A stretch of DNA of 64,000 nucleotides from Phyllobacterium sp. YR531 (GTDB lineage Bacteria > Pseudomonadota > Alphaproteobacteria > Rhizobiales > Rhizobiaceae): NCBI RefSeq assembly GCF_000282595.1, contig NZ_AKIZ01000015.1, forward strand, positions 1 to 64,000, given 5' to 3'. The notes under the pieces were generated by a model. It was not told the origin of the DNA and searched no databases. It was given only the letters and a program-made list of their open reading frames with translations. The translations under genes and the position numbers were made by a program. Positions 37,981 through 47,250 of the stretch are shown piece by piece; position 1 is the first letter of the stretch; every line of letters starts with the position of its first letter.

Positions 37981-39513
37981 TTAAAGCGGGATGTTGTCGT
38001 GTTTCTTCCATGGGTTTTCCAGATCCTTGTTTCGCAACATGCGCAATGCACGGGAAATGCGCTTGCGAGTTGAATGAGGCATTATCACCTCATCAACATA
38101 ACCGCGCTCGGCGGCAACGAAGGGTGACAGGAAGCGATCTTCGTAGCGCTTGGTATGCTCGGCAATCTTGTCAGCGTCACCTATATCCTTGCGATAGATG
38201 ATTTCTACGGCACCCTTTGCACCCATGACTGCAATCTGGGCGGAAGGCCACGCGTAATTTATATCGCCGCGAAGATGTTTGGAGGCCATGACATCGTAAG
38301 CGCCGCCATAGGCTTTGCGCGTAATGAGCGTGATTTTCGGTACAGTTGCTTCTGCGTAAGCAAAGAGCAATTTGGCACCATGTTTGATAAGGCCGCCATA
38401 TTCCTGCGCCGTGCCAGGAAGGAAGCCGGGCACATCGACAAAGGTGACGATGGGAATATTGAAGCAATCGCAGAAGCGCACAAAACGGGCTGCCTTGCGG
38501 GACGCATCACTGTCAAGAACGCCTGCAAGAACCATGGGTTGATTGCCGACGATGCCGACAGTCCTGCCTTCAACACGTCCAAAACCGACAACAATGTTTT
38601 TGGCAAAACTTTCCTGAATTTCAAAGAAATCCGCTTCGTCGACTGTTTTGCGGATAAGCTCTTTGATGTCGTAGGGCTTGTTCGCATTGTCTGGCACGAG
38701 ACGATCCAGCGAGTAATCCATTTCGTCTGTTGGCTGGTAGCATTCGATTTGAGGCAGTTCAGCGGTATTGGATGCCGGCAGAAAATCAATCAGACGCCGC
38801 ATCTGTAGAAGTGCGGCAACATCATTGTCATAAGCGCCGTCTGCGATGGATGATTTTGTCGTATGGATCGATGCGCCGCCGAGCTGTTCGGCAGTCACAG
38901 TCTCGTTGGTGACGGTTTTTACAACATCCGGGCCGGTGACGAACATATAAGAGGTGTCGCGCACCATGAAGATGAAATCGGTCATGGCGGGTGAGTAGAC
39001 ATCGCCGCCGGCACATGGGCCCATAATCACCGAGATTTGCGGGATGACGCCGGAAGCGAGCACATTGCGCTGGAAAATCTCGGCATAGCCCCCAAGCGCT
39101 GCCACACCTTCCTGAATACGCGCACCACCTGCATCATATAGCCCGATAACCGGCGCACGGTTGCGCAAAGCCATGTCCTGAATCTTCTGGACCTTTTCCG
39201 CATGTGCTTCGGACAGAGAGCCGCCGAACACAGTAAAATCCTTGGCAAAGACAAAAACAGTGCGGCCGTTGATCGTACCCCATCCGGTAACAACACCGTC
39301 GCCAGCGAACTTGGTGTCTTCCATGCCAAAATCAGTGGAGCGGTGTTCGACAAACATATCGAACTCTTCAAATGAACCTTCATCGAGGAAAATATCGATG
39401 CGTTCGCGCGCTGTGAGTTTGCCGCGCTTATGCTGCGCTTCAATGCGGGCTTTGCCGCCACCTTCGCGCGCAATGGTTCTGCGGCGCTCAAGCTCGATAA
39501 GCACATCCTTCAT
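37981..39513 (-). CDS. pccB: Propionyl-CoA carboxylase beta (carboxyltransferase) chain
   Basis: Carboxyltransferase subunit that moves CO2 from biotin to propionyl-CoA. It has 510 residues with the crotonase-like acyl-CoA sites [20 protein letters not shown] and [16 protein letters not shown] in the N-terminal half, and [16 protein letters not shown] and [19 protein letters not shown] in the C-terminal half. The ATG at 39513 ([12 protein letters not shown]) has GGAGG 7 bases upstream. The biotin-carrying alpha chain gene (pccA) usually lies just downstream of pccB in this group, but here the autotransporter follows instead. Confidence 0.94.
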   Translation of the reverse strand: MKDVLIELERRRTIAREGGGKARIEAQHKRGKLTARERIDIFLDEGSFEEFDMFVEHRSTDFGMEDTKFAGDGVVTGWGTINGRTVFVFAKDFTVFGGSLSEAHAEKVQKIQDMALRNRAPVIGLYDAGGARIQEGVAALGGYAEIFQRNVLASGVIPQISVIMGPCAGGDVYSPAMTDFIFMVRDTSYMFVTGPDVVKTVTNETVTAEQLGGASIHTTKSSIADGAYDNDVAALLQMRRLIDFLPASNTAELPQIECYQPTDEMDYSLDRLVPDNANKPYDIKELIRKTVDEADFFEIQESFAKNIVVGFGRVEGRTVGIVGNQPMVLAGVLDSDASRKAARFVRFCDCFNIPIVTFVDVPGFLPGTAQEYGGLIKHGAKLLFAYAEATVPKITLITRKAYGGAYDVMASKHLRGDINYAWPSAQIAVMGAKGAVEIIYRKDIGDADKIAEHTKRYEDRFLSPFVAAERGYVDEVIMPHSTRKRISRALRMLRNKDLENPWKKHDNIPL

Positions 39514-39676
39514 AGCATTCCTCCACATTCGTCATTTCTGATAACAGGAGAGTGTGAGGCTTGGAAGAGACTTTATTTCCGCTCAGATGCACGCTCTGCA
39601 AGATGTGGGATTGCAAGTTGCGTGCATTCCGCAATAGATACAATTATTTAGATTTTACTTTTGTTTCGGGGGAAAC

Positions 39677-40762
39677 ATGACTGACTCAATACCGGCCCAG
39701 TTTGGCCGTTCCGACTATACCAGCACGCACCGCTTTATATTTTCCGGGACAGCAAAAGAATATTTCGGCATATGGATCGTCAATGTAATTCTGACGATCA
39801 TAACTTTGGGTATCTATTCTGCCTGGGCAAAAGTTCGGCGCAACAGATATCTCTACGGCAATACTGCTTTGGCAGATGGTCGTTTTGACTATCACGCGCG
39901 GCCAATCCAAATTCTTATCGGCCAAATAATCGTTATTGGCTTTCTGATTACATACAACGTGTTTCTGGCGTTTCTTCCGCTGGTTGGTATTGCATTGGCG
40001 ATTGTATTCGTCGTTGCCATTCCATGGCTTATTGCCCGCGGACTGCGGTTCAGCGCGCGCGTCACGAGCTATCGGAACGTACGGTTTGACTTTACGGGCG
40101 GATATTGGGGAGCGGCAAAGGCCTTCTATCTTGGCCCCTTGGTGGCGATGATTACAGCCGGGATTTGCGCACCGATCGCAAGCCGGTGGATGCTGCGCTA
40201 CACCTTGGGTAACACTCTTTATGGCGGTCGCGAATTCAAAACGCAGGTTGGACTTCGCCCTCTTTATGGTGTCTGGTGGTTGCCAGCACTCATTTCGCTC
40301 GCAGGCCTCGTGCTGTTTACCGCTGCCTTTATACCCGTCATCGCTTCTATCAAAGCTGCGGCAGAGGGGGGTACTCCTCCTGATTCAGTCAGCACTTTAA
40401 TGATAATCCTGCCGCTATACGTTTTGTTTTTCGCTTTGGGCAGTGTTGTACAAGGCTTGTATTCTGCGGGAGTCCGCAATGTGGGCTATAGCGCGACAAC
40501 GTTTGACGAGCGGCACGCTTTGGCGTCAGACATGCCGCGTTGGCAGTTCGTGTGGGTCATTTTCTCGAATCTGGTTGTGACGATTTTGTCATTGGGCCTT
40601 ATGCGCCCTTGGGCAACAATCCGCCTGGCAAAATTTCAGGCGGACCACACTGCGATGCATTTTGACGGCGAGATCGGTGAAATCCTGTCCACAATCAAGG
40701 ATACCGGCTCAGCTGTTGGTGCCGAATTCATCTCCATGGAAGGGATAACAGTTGGCTTCTGA
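39677..40762 (+). CDS. DUF898 (YjgN-type) membrane protein
   Basis: A 361-residue inner-membrane protein with several spans and two related halves. The DUF898 signature is FSGTAKEYFGIWIVNVILT, LGIYSAWAKVRRNRYLYGN and later FVWVIFSNLVVTILSLGLMRPWATIRLAKF. The function is unknown. It overlaps the following M48 peptidase gene by 11 bases, so the two are cotranscribed and may act together. Confidence 0.9.
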   Translation: MTDSIPAQFGRSDYTSTHRFIFSGTAKEYFGIWIVNVILTIITLGIYSAWAKVRRNRYLYGNTALADGRFDYHARPIQILIGQIIVIGFLITYNVFLAFLPLVGIALAIVFVVAIPWLIARGLRFSARVTSYRNVRFDFTGGYWGAAKAFYLGPLVAMITAGICAPIASRWMLRYTLGNTLYGGREFKTQVGLRPLYGVWWLPALISLAGLVLFTAAFIPVIASIKAAAEGGTPPDSVSTLMIILPLYVLFFALGSVVQGLYSAGVRNVGYSATTFDERHALASDMPRWQFVWVIFSNLVVTILSLGLMRPWATIRLAKFQADHTAMHFDGEIGEILSTIKDTGSAVGAEFISMEGITVGF

Positions 40763-41807
40763 TCAGTCGCAGATCGCGGGAGTCTGGTATCCCTATCTGT
40801 CGAGCCGCCAAAATCAGGCGTTCTTGACGGCAGAGGCGGGTAGTCTCTCGGTCGTTTCAACTGAGGAAACCCTGCTTGTCTCGGACGATATATCGGCTGT
40901 GACCATCACCGGACGGGTCGGCAATATACCAAGACGGCTGACGTTCAGCGATGGCACAGTGTTCGAGACGCCGGATAATGATGCAATCGACCGGCTGGTA
41001 TTTGCCCATAGGGGCAGGCGCTCCGGCTGGATACACAGCCTTGAGCGCTTCCATCCGAGGTTGCTGGTGGTTGCCGTCCTGGCGATTGCCTTTACATTTG
41101 GCATTTACCGCTATGGACTTCCCGTGCTTGTGAACGTTGCTGTTGCTGTCACGCCGCCAATTGTCCCTGAGCTTATGGCGAAGGGCACAATGCAAACGCT
41201 GGATGCCACCACCTTCAATCCCACCGAGCTGACTGAAGAAGATCAAACTGAGCTGCTTGAAGGGTTTGAGCGTTTGGCGGTCGAGTCCGAATACCGCCCG
41301 GAACAATTGAAACTGCAGTTCAGGCAGGGTGGTTTGATCGGACCCAATGCCTTCGCTTTGCCGGATGGAACCATCATTATCACTGATGAACTGGTGGAGA
41401 TGGCCGATGGCGACAGTGAAATGCTGCTCGGCGTTCTGGCCCACGAAATCGGGCATGTGGAATTAGAGCACAGTCTGAAGCAGGTCTACCGTTCCGCCGG
41501 GGCTGTCGCGTTGATCATGTTGATTGGCGGCGACATTGGCAGCGGAACGGAGGATATTCTAACTCAGGGCGCGGGCCTTTTGGCCCTTTCGCATTCGCGA
41601 GCCCAGGAAGCGGAAGCAGATCGCCGTAGCGTCGAGATGATGCTCAAGGCCGGTTACAATCCGGAAGCGATTGGCCGGTTCTTTAAGCTTATTCAAGAGA
41701 AACTGCACGACACCAGTAATACAAGCATGCTTTCCACTCATCCGGGCACGCCCGATCGTTTGAAAAGTGTGCAGGAATACATGCAGGAACTGCAATCCAG
41801 AAAATGA
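40752..41807 (+). CDS. M48 family metallopeptidase
   Basis: A 351-residue membrane-anchored zinc peptidase. One membrane span (about 100-120) is followed by the catalytic domain: zinc motif HEIGH at 231-235 and the downstream ligand region AQEAEADRRSVEMM. The start is TTG inside the end of the DUF898 gene. The pairing of a DUF898 protein with an M48 peptidase recurs in proteobacteria and suggests a quality-control role in the envelope, which is inference. Confidence 0.92.
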   Translation: MASDQSQIAGVWYPYLSSRQNQAFLTAEAGSLSVVSTEETLLVSDDISAVTITGRVGNIPRRLTFSDGTVFETPDNDAIDRLVFAHRGRRSGWIHSLERFHPRLLVVAVLAIAFTFGIYRYGLPVLVNVAVAVTPPIVPELMAKGTMQTLDATTFNPTELTEEDQTELLEGFERLAVESEYRPEQLKLQFRQGGLIGPNAFALPDGTIIITDELVEMADGDSEMLLGVLAHEIGHVELEHSLKQVYRSAGAVALIMLIGGDIGSGTEDILTQGAGLLALSHSRAQEAEADRRSVEMMLKAGYNPEAIGRFFKLIQEKLHDTSNTSMLSTHPGTPDRLKSVQEYMQELQSRK

Positions 41808-41808
41808 T

Positions 41809-42249
41809 TTACCAAGTGCCGGTGTTTGGCATGGATAGCCATGGCTCCTGCGGTGCAAGGGCCGGGCCTTTCTGGATCAGCTCGATCGAAATACCATCAG
41901 GCGAGCGAATGAAAGCCATGTTGCCATCCCGGGGAGGACGGTTGATCACGACACCCTTGTCCGACAAATCCTGACAGGTCTTGTAGATATCATCCACGAC
42001 ATAGGCGAGGTGGCCGAAATTGCGCCCGCCAGTATATTCTTCCGGGTCCCAGTTAAAGGTCAGTTCGAGTTCGGGCGCGCGTTCGGCAGCAGAGCGGCCT
42101 TCATCTTCAGAGGCAGCGAGAAAGATAAGCGTGAACCGGCCTTTTTCATTTTCCGTACGGCGAACTTCTTTCAGGCCGAACTTGTTGCAGTAAAAATCCA
42201 GCGATTCATCGATATCGCGGACGCGAACCATTGTATGAAGATAGCGCAT
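41809..42249 (-). CDS. gloA: Lactoylglutathione lyase (glyoxalase I)
   Basis: Converts the methylglyoxal-glutathione hemithioacetal to S-lactoylglutathione. The 146-residue protein ([12 protein letters not shown]) has the metal ligands His5, a Glu in ELELTFNW, His in [11 protein letters not shown] and Glu in GISIELIQK, matching E. coli GloA. An upstream in-frame ATG adds eight residues not seen in the family. It is convergent with the M48 gene with one base between them. Confidence 0.93.
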   Translation of the reverse strand: MRYLHTMVRVRDIDESLDFYCNKFGLKEVRRTENEKGRFTLIFLAASEDEGRSAAERAPELELTFNWDPEEYTGGRNFGHLAYVVDDIYKTCQDLSDKGVVINRPPRDGNMAFIRSPDGISIELIQKGPALAPQEPWLSMPNTGTW

Positions 42250-42515
42250 CTTTTGCCTTTGGGTTCTTTTCACGGGATTGGAATAGTAGTGCCTTCCCGC
42301 CGGAAAGGGCGAGTGACTACCAATATCGATAACACTAATTGCTTACGCGAACAAACCAGCGAGCTAATTTCAAGAGACTGATTGAGGATAAACGATGGTT
42401 TTGGTTATAGTTTGCAAGAAAACAACAAGATGATACTTGCTCTCCGCTATCGGACCGGTGTTATTCTTCAATAAGAGAATCAGTGTTTCGTTTTCGGGAG
42501 AGGAGGGCTCGCTTC

Positions 42516-43097
42516 ATGTCAGACAGAACAGTATCGACCCAGATCTCCCATAATGATGAAGGCACAAGCGACAGTCTCGACCTCATCGAGGTTTCAGGGG
42601 CGATCAAATGGTTCGATGTTGCCAAGGGCTACGGTTTTATTGTCCCGGACAATTCAGAGCTTCCCGACATTCTTCTGCATGTGACCTGCCTGCGCCGTGA
42701 TGGTTTCCAGACTGCACTCGAGGGCGCACGTGTTGTCTGCGAAGTGAAGCAGGGTGAGCGCGGCATGCAGTGCTTCCATGTAAAGTCCATGGATAATTCG
42801 ACGGCAGTGCACCCGACAGAAATGCCGCCTGTACGCACCCACGTCACTGTGACACCCTCCAGCGGGCTGGAGCGGGTTCTGGTCAAGTGGTTCAACCGCA
42901 CCAAGGGCTTCGGCTTCCTGACGCGCGGCGAAGGCACGGAAGACATTTTCATTCATATGGAAACATTGCGCCACTTCGGCCTTACCGAGTTACGGCCCGG
43001 TCAAGTCGTGTTGATCCGTTTCGGCAATGGCGAAAAAGGTTTGATGGCTTCGGAAGTTCATCCTGATATCGGCACGCAGCTGCCGGTTTCCCACTGA
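42516..43097 (+). CDS. Protein with two cold-shock domains
   Basis: A 193-residue single-stranded nucleic acid-binding protein with two cold-shock domains: one near residues 23-90 (GAIKWFDVAKGYGFIV, RNP1 in KGYGFI) and one near 118-185 (VLVKWFNRTKGFGFLT, RNP1 in KGFGFL). Double-domain cold-shock proteins of this size are common in Hyphomicrobiales. The ATG at 42516 has AGGAGGG 8 bases upstream. The DUF192 gene follows after 10 bases. Confidence 0.92.
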   Translation: MSDRTVSTQISHNDEGTSDSLDLIEVSGAIKWFDVAKGYGFIVPDNSELPDILLHVTCLRRDGFQTALEGARVVCEVKQGERGMQCFHVKSMDNSTAVHPTEMPPVRTHVTVTPSSGLERVLVKWFNRTKGFGFLTRGEGTEDIFIHMETLRHFGLTELRPGQVVLIRFGNGEKGLMASEVHPDIGTQLPVSH

Positions 43098-43107
43098 AGA
43101 CCTGTTG

Positions 43108-43587
43108 ATGAATCGCCTGAAATTATTGCTGGCCGTTATGGCTTTTGCGCTGATCCCTGCTTTCACAGCACTGGCGCAGCAAAATGCGCCTATGCATCTG
43201 CCGATTGATGCCGTAGCGCTGACAATCAATACAGCCAAGGGTGACGTACCTTTCAGCGTTGAAATCGCTGACGAGGAGGAAGAGCGTCAGCGCGGTTTGA
43301 TGTTCCGTACCGATTTGAAAGATAACAGCGCGATGCTGTTCGTCTTTGACCAGACCAGACTGGTTACGATGTGGATGGAGAATACCCCGTCTGCTTTGGA
43401 TATGCTGTTTCTCAATGAGAGCGGACGCATCGCTGCAATACGCCAAAATGCCGTGCCATTTTCGCGAGACACCATATCGTCGGGTGGGCCGGTGAAATTT
43501 GTTGTCGAAGTAAAGGCTGGAACGGCGCAACGTCTCGGTTTAAGAGTTGGCGACAAGGTGCGGCATCCCGCAATTGAAGCCAAATAA
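43108..43587 (+). CDS. Exported DUF192 family protein
   Basis: A 159-residue protein with a signal peptide (MNRLKLLLAVMAFALIPAF, cleavage near ALAQ) and a DUF192 domain marked by RQRGLMFRTDLKDNSAMLFV, TMWMENTPSALDMLF and VKFVVEVKAGTAQRLGL. The fold is known; the function is not. It lies 10 bases after the cold-shock gene and 11 before the hydrolase gene, so the three may form one operon. Confidence 0.9.
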   Translation: MNRLKLLLAVMAFALIPAFTALAQQNAPMHLPIDAVALTINTAKGDVPFSVEIADEEEERQRGLMFRTDLKDNSAMLFVFDQTRLVTMWMENTPSALDMLFLNESGRIAAIRQNAVPFSRDTISSGGPVKFVVEVKAGTAQRLGLRVGDKVRHPAIEAK

Positions 43588-43598
43588 CGGACAGCAAA

Positions 43599-44360
43599 AT
43601 GCAATTCTTTGAAAATGACGGGTTAAAGCTTGCCTATGTTGATGAGGGCGAGGGCGAACCGGTGCTTCTCATTCATGGCTTTGCTTCATCGTCATTGTAC
43701 AATTGGATACAGCCCGGGTGGATTCCTGTATTGAAGTCGGCAGGATATCGCACAATCGCGATAGATAATCGTGGCCACGGCGCTTCTGACAAGCCGCATG
43801 ATAAGGCGGTTTATACTCCCACCCGCATGGCGGGAGATGCTGCCGTACTTCTGGATCATCTTGGAATAAAATCAGCTCACGTAATGGGTTATTCCATGGG
43901 CGCACGCATCAGCGCCTTCCTCGCATTGGAACACCCGCAGCGCGTGCATGATCTGGTGTTTGGCGGTCTTGGCATCGGCATGGTGGAAGGTGCCGGCGAT
44001 TGGTCGCCCATTGCAGAAGCGCTCATGGCGGATGATCCTGATGCGATTACACACCCTCGCGGCAAAATGTTCAGAATGTTCGCGGACAAGACCAAAAGCG
44101 ACAAGATCGCATTGGCGGCTTGCGTTATCACTTCGAAAGAAGAAATCAGCGCGGAGAACATGGCGCGCATCAAGCAGCCAACTCTCGTTGCTGTTGGTAC
44201 AAAAGACGATATTGGCGGTAGTGCACAAAGACTTGCGGCGCTGATGCCTCACGGTGAAGCTATCGATATTCCCAATCGTGATCACATGCTGGCGGTTGGT
44301 GATAAGGTCTTCAAGGAAGCCGTTCTGGAGTTTTTGAAGCGTAACCCAATCACCGCTTAA
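43599..44360 (+). CDS. Alpha/beta-hydrolase
   Basis: A 253-residue hydrolase of the alpha/beta fold. Oxyanion-hole HGFASSS (near 26-32), RGHGASDKP, nucleophile Ser in GYSMGARISA (about 95-104) and the final His in NRDHMLAVGDKV. The substrate is unknown; it resembles the esterase/3-oxoadipate enol-lactonase-like group. It follows the DUF192 gene on the same strand. Confidence 0.91.
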   Translation: MQFFENDGLKLAYVDEGEGEPVLLIHGFASSSLYNWIQPGWIPVLKSAGYRTIAIDNRGHGASDKPHDKAVYTPTRMAGDAAVLLDHLGIKSAHVMGYSMGARISAFLALEHPQRVHDLVFGGLGIGMVEGAGDWSPIAEALMADDPDAITHPRGKMFRMFADKTKSDKIALAACVITSKEEISAENMARIKQPTLVAVGTKDDIGGSAQRLAALMPHGEAIDIPNRDHMLAVGDKVFKEAVLEFLKRNPITA

Positions 44361-44563
44361 ATTCCGAGAACGCCGTTTCTTGCACGCAAGCACGATTTCG
44401 CCTAGTCAAGGCGGGCGGCCAATATGGCAATGATCAAGTATATGAATGCCATCTTCAAAATTTCTTGCGGTTTGTGTGCAGGAATATGAGGTGTCATGAA
44501 ACGACTTTTGCCGTATAATCCGAGCTAGAGTATAAAATTCGGCTGAATGCCTGGAGCTAAAAC

Positions 44564-45388
44564 ATGTCAGCAAGCGTACCGATAAAGATGACTGGATCGA
44601 TCAAGCAGATCGACCCGATCTGGCATGCGATCCGGGCTGAGGCGGAAGAGGTGGTGCGCAACGAGCCTCTGCTTGCGACGTTTCTTTACACCACTGTTTT
44701 GAACCATCAGTCGTTAGAACAGGCGGTCATTCATCGCATCTCGCAACGTCTTGACCATCCGGATGTTGAATCTGAGCTGCTTCGGCAAACTTTTACGGCC
44801 ATGCTGGAGGCTAATCCCTCCTGGTCGCAGATTCTGCGCGTCGATATTCAGGCAGTCTACGACCGCGATCCTGCTTGCACGCGTTTTCTGGAGCCAATCC
44901 TTTATTTCAAGGGATTTCAGGCCATCCAAACCCATCGTCTTGCGCATTGGCTGTGGAATGAAGGGCGTAATGACTTCGCGCTTTATCTGCAGAGCCGTTC
45001 TTCATCAGTGTTCCAGACTGACATCCACCCGGCCGTTCCCATGGGGCAGGGTGTGTTCTTCGACCATGCAACGGGCATCGTTGTCGGCATGACAGCTGTT
45101 ATCGAAGACAATGTTTCAATTCTTCAAGGCGTAACCCTTGGCGGCACCGGCAAAGAGACTGGTGACCGCCATCCAAAAATCCGCAACGGTGTTCTGATTG
45201 GTGCTGGCGCAAACATTCTGGGCAATATCGAAATCGGCCATTGCTCGAAAGTGGCGTCCGGTTCCGTGGTCCTGAAACCTGTCCCGCATAACGTGACCGT
45301 AGCAGGCGTTCCTGCCCGTATAGTCGGCGAGGCAGGCTGCTCGGAGCCATCGCGCGCTATGGATCAGCTTGTTACGAACTTCGAATAA
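44564..45388 (+). CDS. cysE: Serine O-acetyltransferase
   Basis: Makes O-acetylserine from serine and acetyl-CoA for cysteine synthesis. The 274 residues contain an N-terminal helical domain (DPIWHAIRAEAEEVVRNEP) and a C-terminal left-handed beta-helix with hexapeptide repeats (IHPAVPMGQGVFFDHATGIV, GVTLGGTGKETGDRHPKI and GAGANILGNIEIGHC). GGAG precedes the start. The 203-base gap before it shows no other gene. Confidence 0.95.
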   Translation: MSASVPIKMTGSIKQIDPIWHAIRAEAEEVVRNEPLLATFLYTTVLNHQSLEQAVIHRISQRLDHPDVESELLRQTFTAMLEANPSWSQILRVDIQAVYDRDPACTRFLEPILYFKGFQAIQTHRLAHWLWNEGRNDFALYLQSRSSSVFQTDIHPAVPMGQGVFFDHATGIVVGMTAVIEDNVSILQGVTLGGTGKETGDRHPKIRNGVLIGAGANILGNIEIGHCSKVASGSVVLKPVPHNVTVAGVPARIVGEAGCSEPSRAMDQLVTNFE

Positions 45389-45489
45389 AGCTTGTTTCTT
45401 TACCACTAACGATTGCAGTCAGCCCTTTACAGGGCGCAGTGCCGCATGGCAAACCGCTCTGACTCGATGAATATGACAGGAGATTTTAG

Positions 45490-45696
45490 GTGAAGCCCGA
45501 AGAATTGAAAAAACTCGACAGCTACTTCAAGCGGACATTCCGCAATACGGAGTTGGTAGTGAAAGCTCGCCCGCGGAAGGATGATTCCGCAGAACTTTAT
45601 CTGGGCGACGAGTTCCTCGGTCTCATCTACAAAGACGAGGATGAGGGCGAACTGTCCTATAATTTCTCGATGGCTATTCTGGAAATGGACCTCTGA
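45490..45696 (+). CDS. DUF3126 family protein
   Basis: A 68-residue soluble protein of the alphaproteobacterial DUF3126 family: KKLDSYFKRTFRNTELVVKA, RKDDSAELYLGDEFLGLIY and LSYNFSMAILEMDL. The start is GTG with AGGAG upstream. The function is unknown; it commonly lies near cysE in this group, as here. Confidence 0.88.
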   Translation: MKPEELKKLDSYFKRTFRNTELVVKARPRKDDSAELYLGDEFLGLIYKDEDEGELSYNFSMAILEMDL

Positions 45697-45705
45697 GAGG
45701 TTACT

Positions 45706-45828
45706 TGATATTCGCGCTATGCCGGCCTGCAAATGGAGCTTCTCTCCGATCCGGTGCACACGTACCAAATGTACGCTCTGTGCCGGTTCTCAAAAATAAC
45801 CATTTTCAGCCCGGCATATCGGGAATCT
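45706..45828. repeat. Imperfect ~120-bp palindrome
   Basis: Two arms of about 57 bases meet at CGTAC-caaat-GTACG (45761-45775). The arms match at roughly three positions in four, with the best stretch TATGCCGG-CTG-AAATGG (near 45719-45736) against its inverted copy (near 45800-45818) and CCGG near 45751/45784. It lies between the convergent DUF3126 and membrane-protein genes. It may be a dispersed palindromic element of the rhizobial/Brucella type, or a shared terminator. Confidence 0.68.
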
Positions 45829-45849
45829 CTTCGCAACTTTATCTGGACT

Positions 45850-46575
45850 TCACTCGGCACTTTTAATGTGTCCACGCGCAAACTCTTTGATTTGCTTATC
45901 CAGAAGCCGCCAATCCCCAAGCATTTCTCTGGGAAACCGATAGGTCAGCTGTAAATTACTGCCGATGAAAATATCGCTCTGACAGGAGGCCAGATTGTCT
46001 CTTGATGATTGTTCATCAAGGCAGCGCGCGACAAAGGGACGTTTCGCGCCGTGATCCGGCGCAACGAGCAGTTCCTCATTTACAAAACCGCTATCGCTTC
46101 TGAAGCGCTGGATCGTCAAATCAGCCGGCCCCGCAATGCCGGGCCCCTCGGTCAGGGGAAGATAGACAGGGCCATAACGGCCGGACATATCCTGACTTCC
46201 CTGCCGCTCTTCGAAGGTCAGGAACAACAGTCTCTTTCCAGATCCCGCGCCATTGAAATCATCTTTAAGTTCAGGCGTATAGCCCTGCATATCAGGCCAA
46301 TGCAGATACAGGTCAACGCGGTCTGCGATTCCATCGCGGCGTTGCCTGTCAAAGCGGATCATGTTTGCCGGGATTTGCAGAACGTCATTGCCAATGACAA
46401 TTTCCTGAACCGAAATATCTTCCGTGTGTCCGCCGAGCGAGATTGTGTGTCCCAGAAAATAGCCAGCCATCGCCAGACTTAGCGACAAGGCGCAAAGCGC
46501 GATCACGCAATAAAATATCTTGCGCAATATCAGGCTTGCCGAAATTGCCTTTATGTTCTGCGCGGTCGCTTGCAT
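45850..46575 (-). CDS. Membrane-anchored protein of unknown function
   Basis: A 241-residue protein with one N-terminal membrane span (LRKIFYCVIALCALSLSLAM near 17-36, ending in GYFLGHTISL) and a periplasmic part of about 195 residues. It contains VQEIVIGNDVLQIPANMIRF, RVDLYLHWPDMQGYTP and GPVYLPLTEGPG. It resembles conserved hypothetical proteins of this order but I cannot name a family or function. Confidence 0.72.
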   Translation of the reverse strand: MQATAQNIKAISASLILRKIFYCVIALCALSLSLAMAGYFLGHTISLGGHTEDISVQEIVIGNDVLQIPANMIRFDRQRRDGIADRVDLYLHWPDMQGYTPELKDDFNGAGSGKRLLFLTFEERQGSQDMSGRYGPVYLPLTEGPGIAGPADLTIQRFRSDSGFVNEELLVAPDHGAKRPFVARCLDEQSSRDNLASCQSDIFIGSNLQLTYRFPREMLGDWRLLDKQIKEFARGHIKSAE

Positions 46576-46681
46576 GAGCTTGCCTGTAGAAGTTATTCCG
46601 CAGACAGTTTAATCGCCTATGTGCTGATTTATGGTTAATTGAGTATCAACAGGCCATTCAGTTTGATTCTGGAGGAAGCTA

Positions 46682-47209
46682 ATGCCGATATTTTCGCTTA
46701 ATGGACATGCACCGCAATTTGAGCATTTCCAGTCAAACTGGATAGCGCCTGATGCAACAATTGTCGGTAAAGTGTTTCTGGGCGAGCATGCCGGTATCTG
46801 GTTCGGATCAGTGCTGCGCGGCGATAACGAACTCATTCATGTCGGTCGCAATACCAATGTGCAGGAACATACAATCATGCACACGGATATGGGATATCCG
46901 CTGACGATTGGTGATGGTTGCACGATTGGGCACCGTGCAATGCTCCATGGCTGCACTATCGGAGAAAACACACTCATAGGAATAGGAGCAATCATCCTGA
47001 ATGGTGCAAAGATCGGCAGGAATTCGCTTGTGGGGGCTGGGTCATTGGTCACTGAGCGCAAGGAATTTCCGGATAATTCGCTGATCGTCGGTTCACCCGC
47101 CAAGGTAGTGCGAACCCTTGATACTGCTGCAATAGAACAGTTGAAGCTTTCTGCCGCGCACTATGTGGAGAACGGCAAACGTTTCATGAGCGGTCTTGAG
47201 ATAGCCTGA
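46682..47209 (+). CDS. Gamma-carbonic anhydrase-like (LbH) protein
   Basis: A 175-residue left-handed beta-helix protein of the gamma-carbonic anhydrase/YrdA/PaaY family. It has the metal histidines in NVQEHTIMHTD, GHRAMLHGCTIG and the typical ends APDATIVGKVFLGEHAGIWF and SLVGAGSLVTERKEFPDNSL. Whether it hydrates CO2 is unknown. GGAGGA lies just before the start. Confidence 0.9.
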   Translation: MPIFSLNGHAPQFEHFQSNWIAPDATIVGKVFLGEHAGIWFGSVLRGDNELIHVGRNTNVQEHTIMHTDMGYPLTIGDGCTIGHRAMLHGCTIGENTLIGIGAIILNGAKIGRNSLVGAGSLVTERKEFPDNSLIVGSPAKVVRTLDTAAIEQLKLSAAHYVENGKRFMSGLEIA

Positions 47210-47214
47210 CTATC

Positions 47215-47234
47215 GCCGGTGCAGATGCACCGGC
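47215..47234. terminator. Hairpin between convergent genes
   Basis: A perfect 9-bp stem GCCGGTGCA (47215-47223) / TGCACCGGC (47226-47234) around GA lies between the stops of the gamma-carbonic anhydrase-like gene and the BTLCP gene. No strong U tract is present. Confidence 0.5.
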
Positions 47235-47250
47235 TTGCCCCGATTAAACC

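Noticed and set aside
44424-44489. A 21-codon frame upstream of cysE
   Set aside because: Only a weak ribosome site, no promoter or terminator of its own, and no clear membrane or coding pattern.
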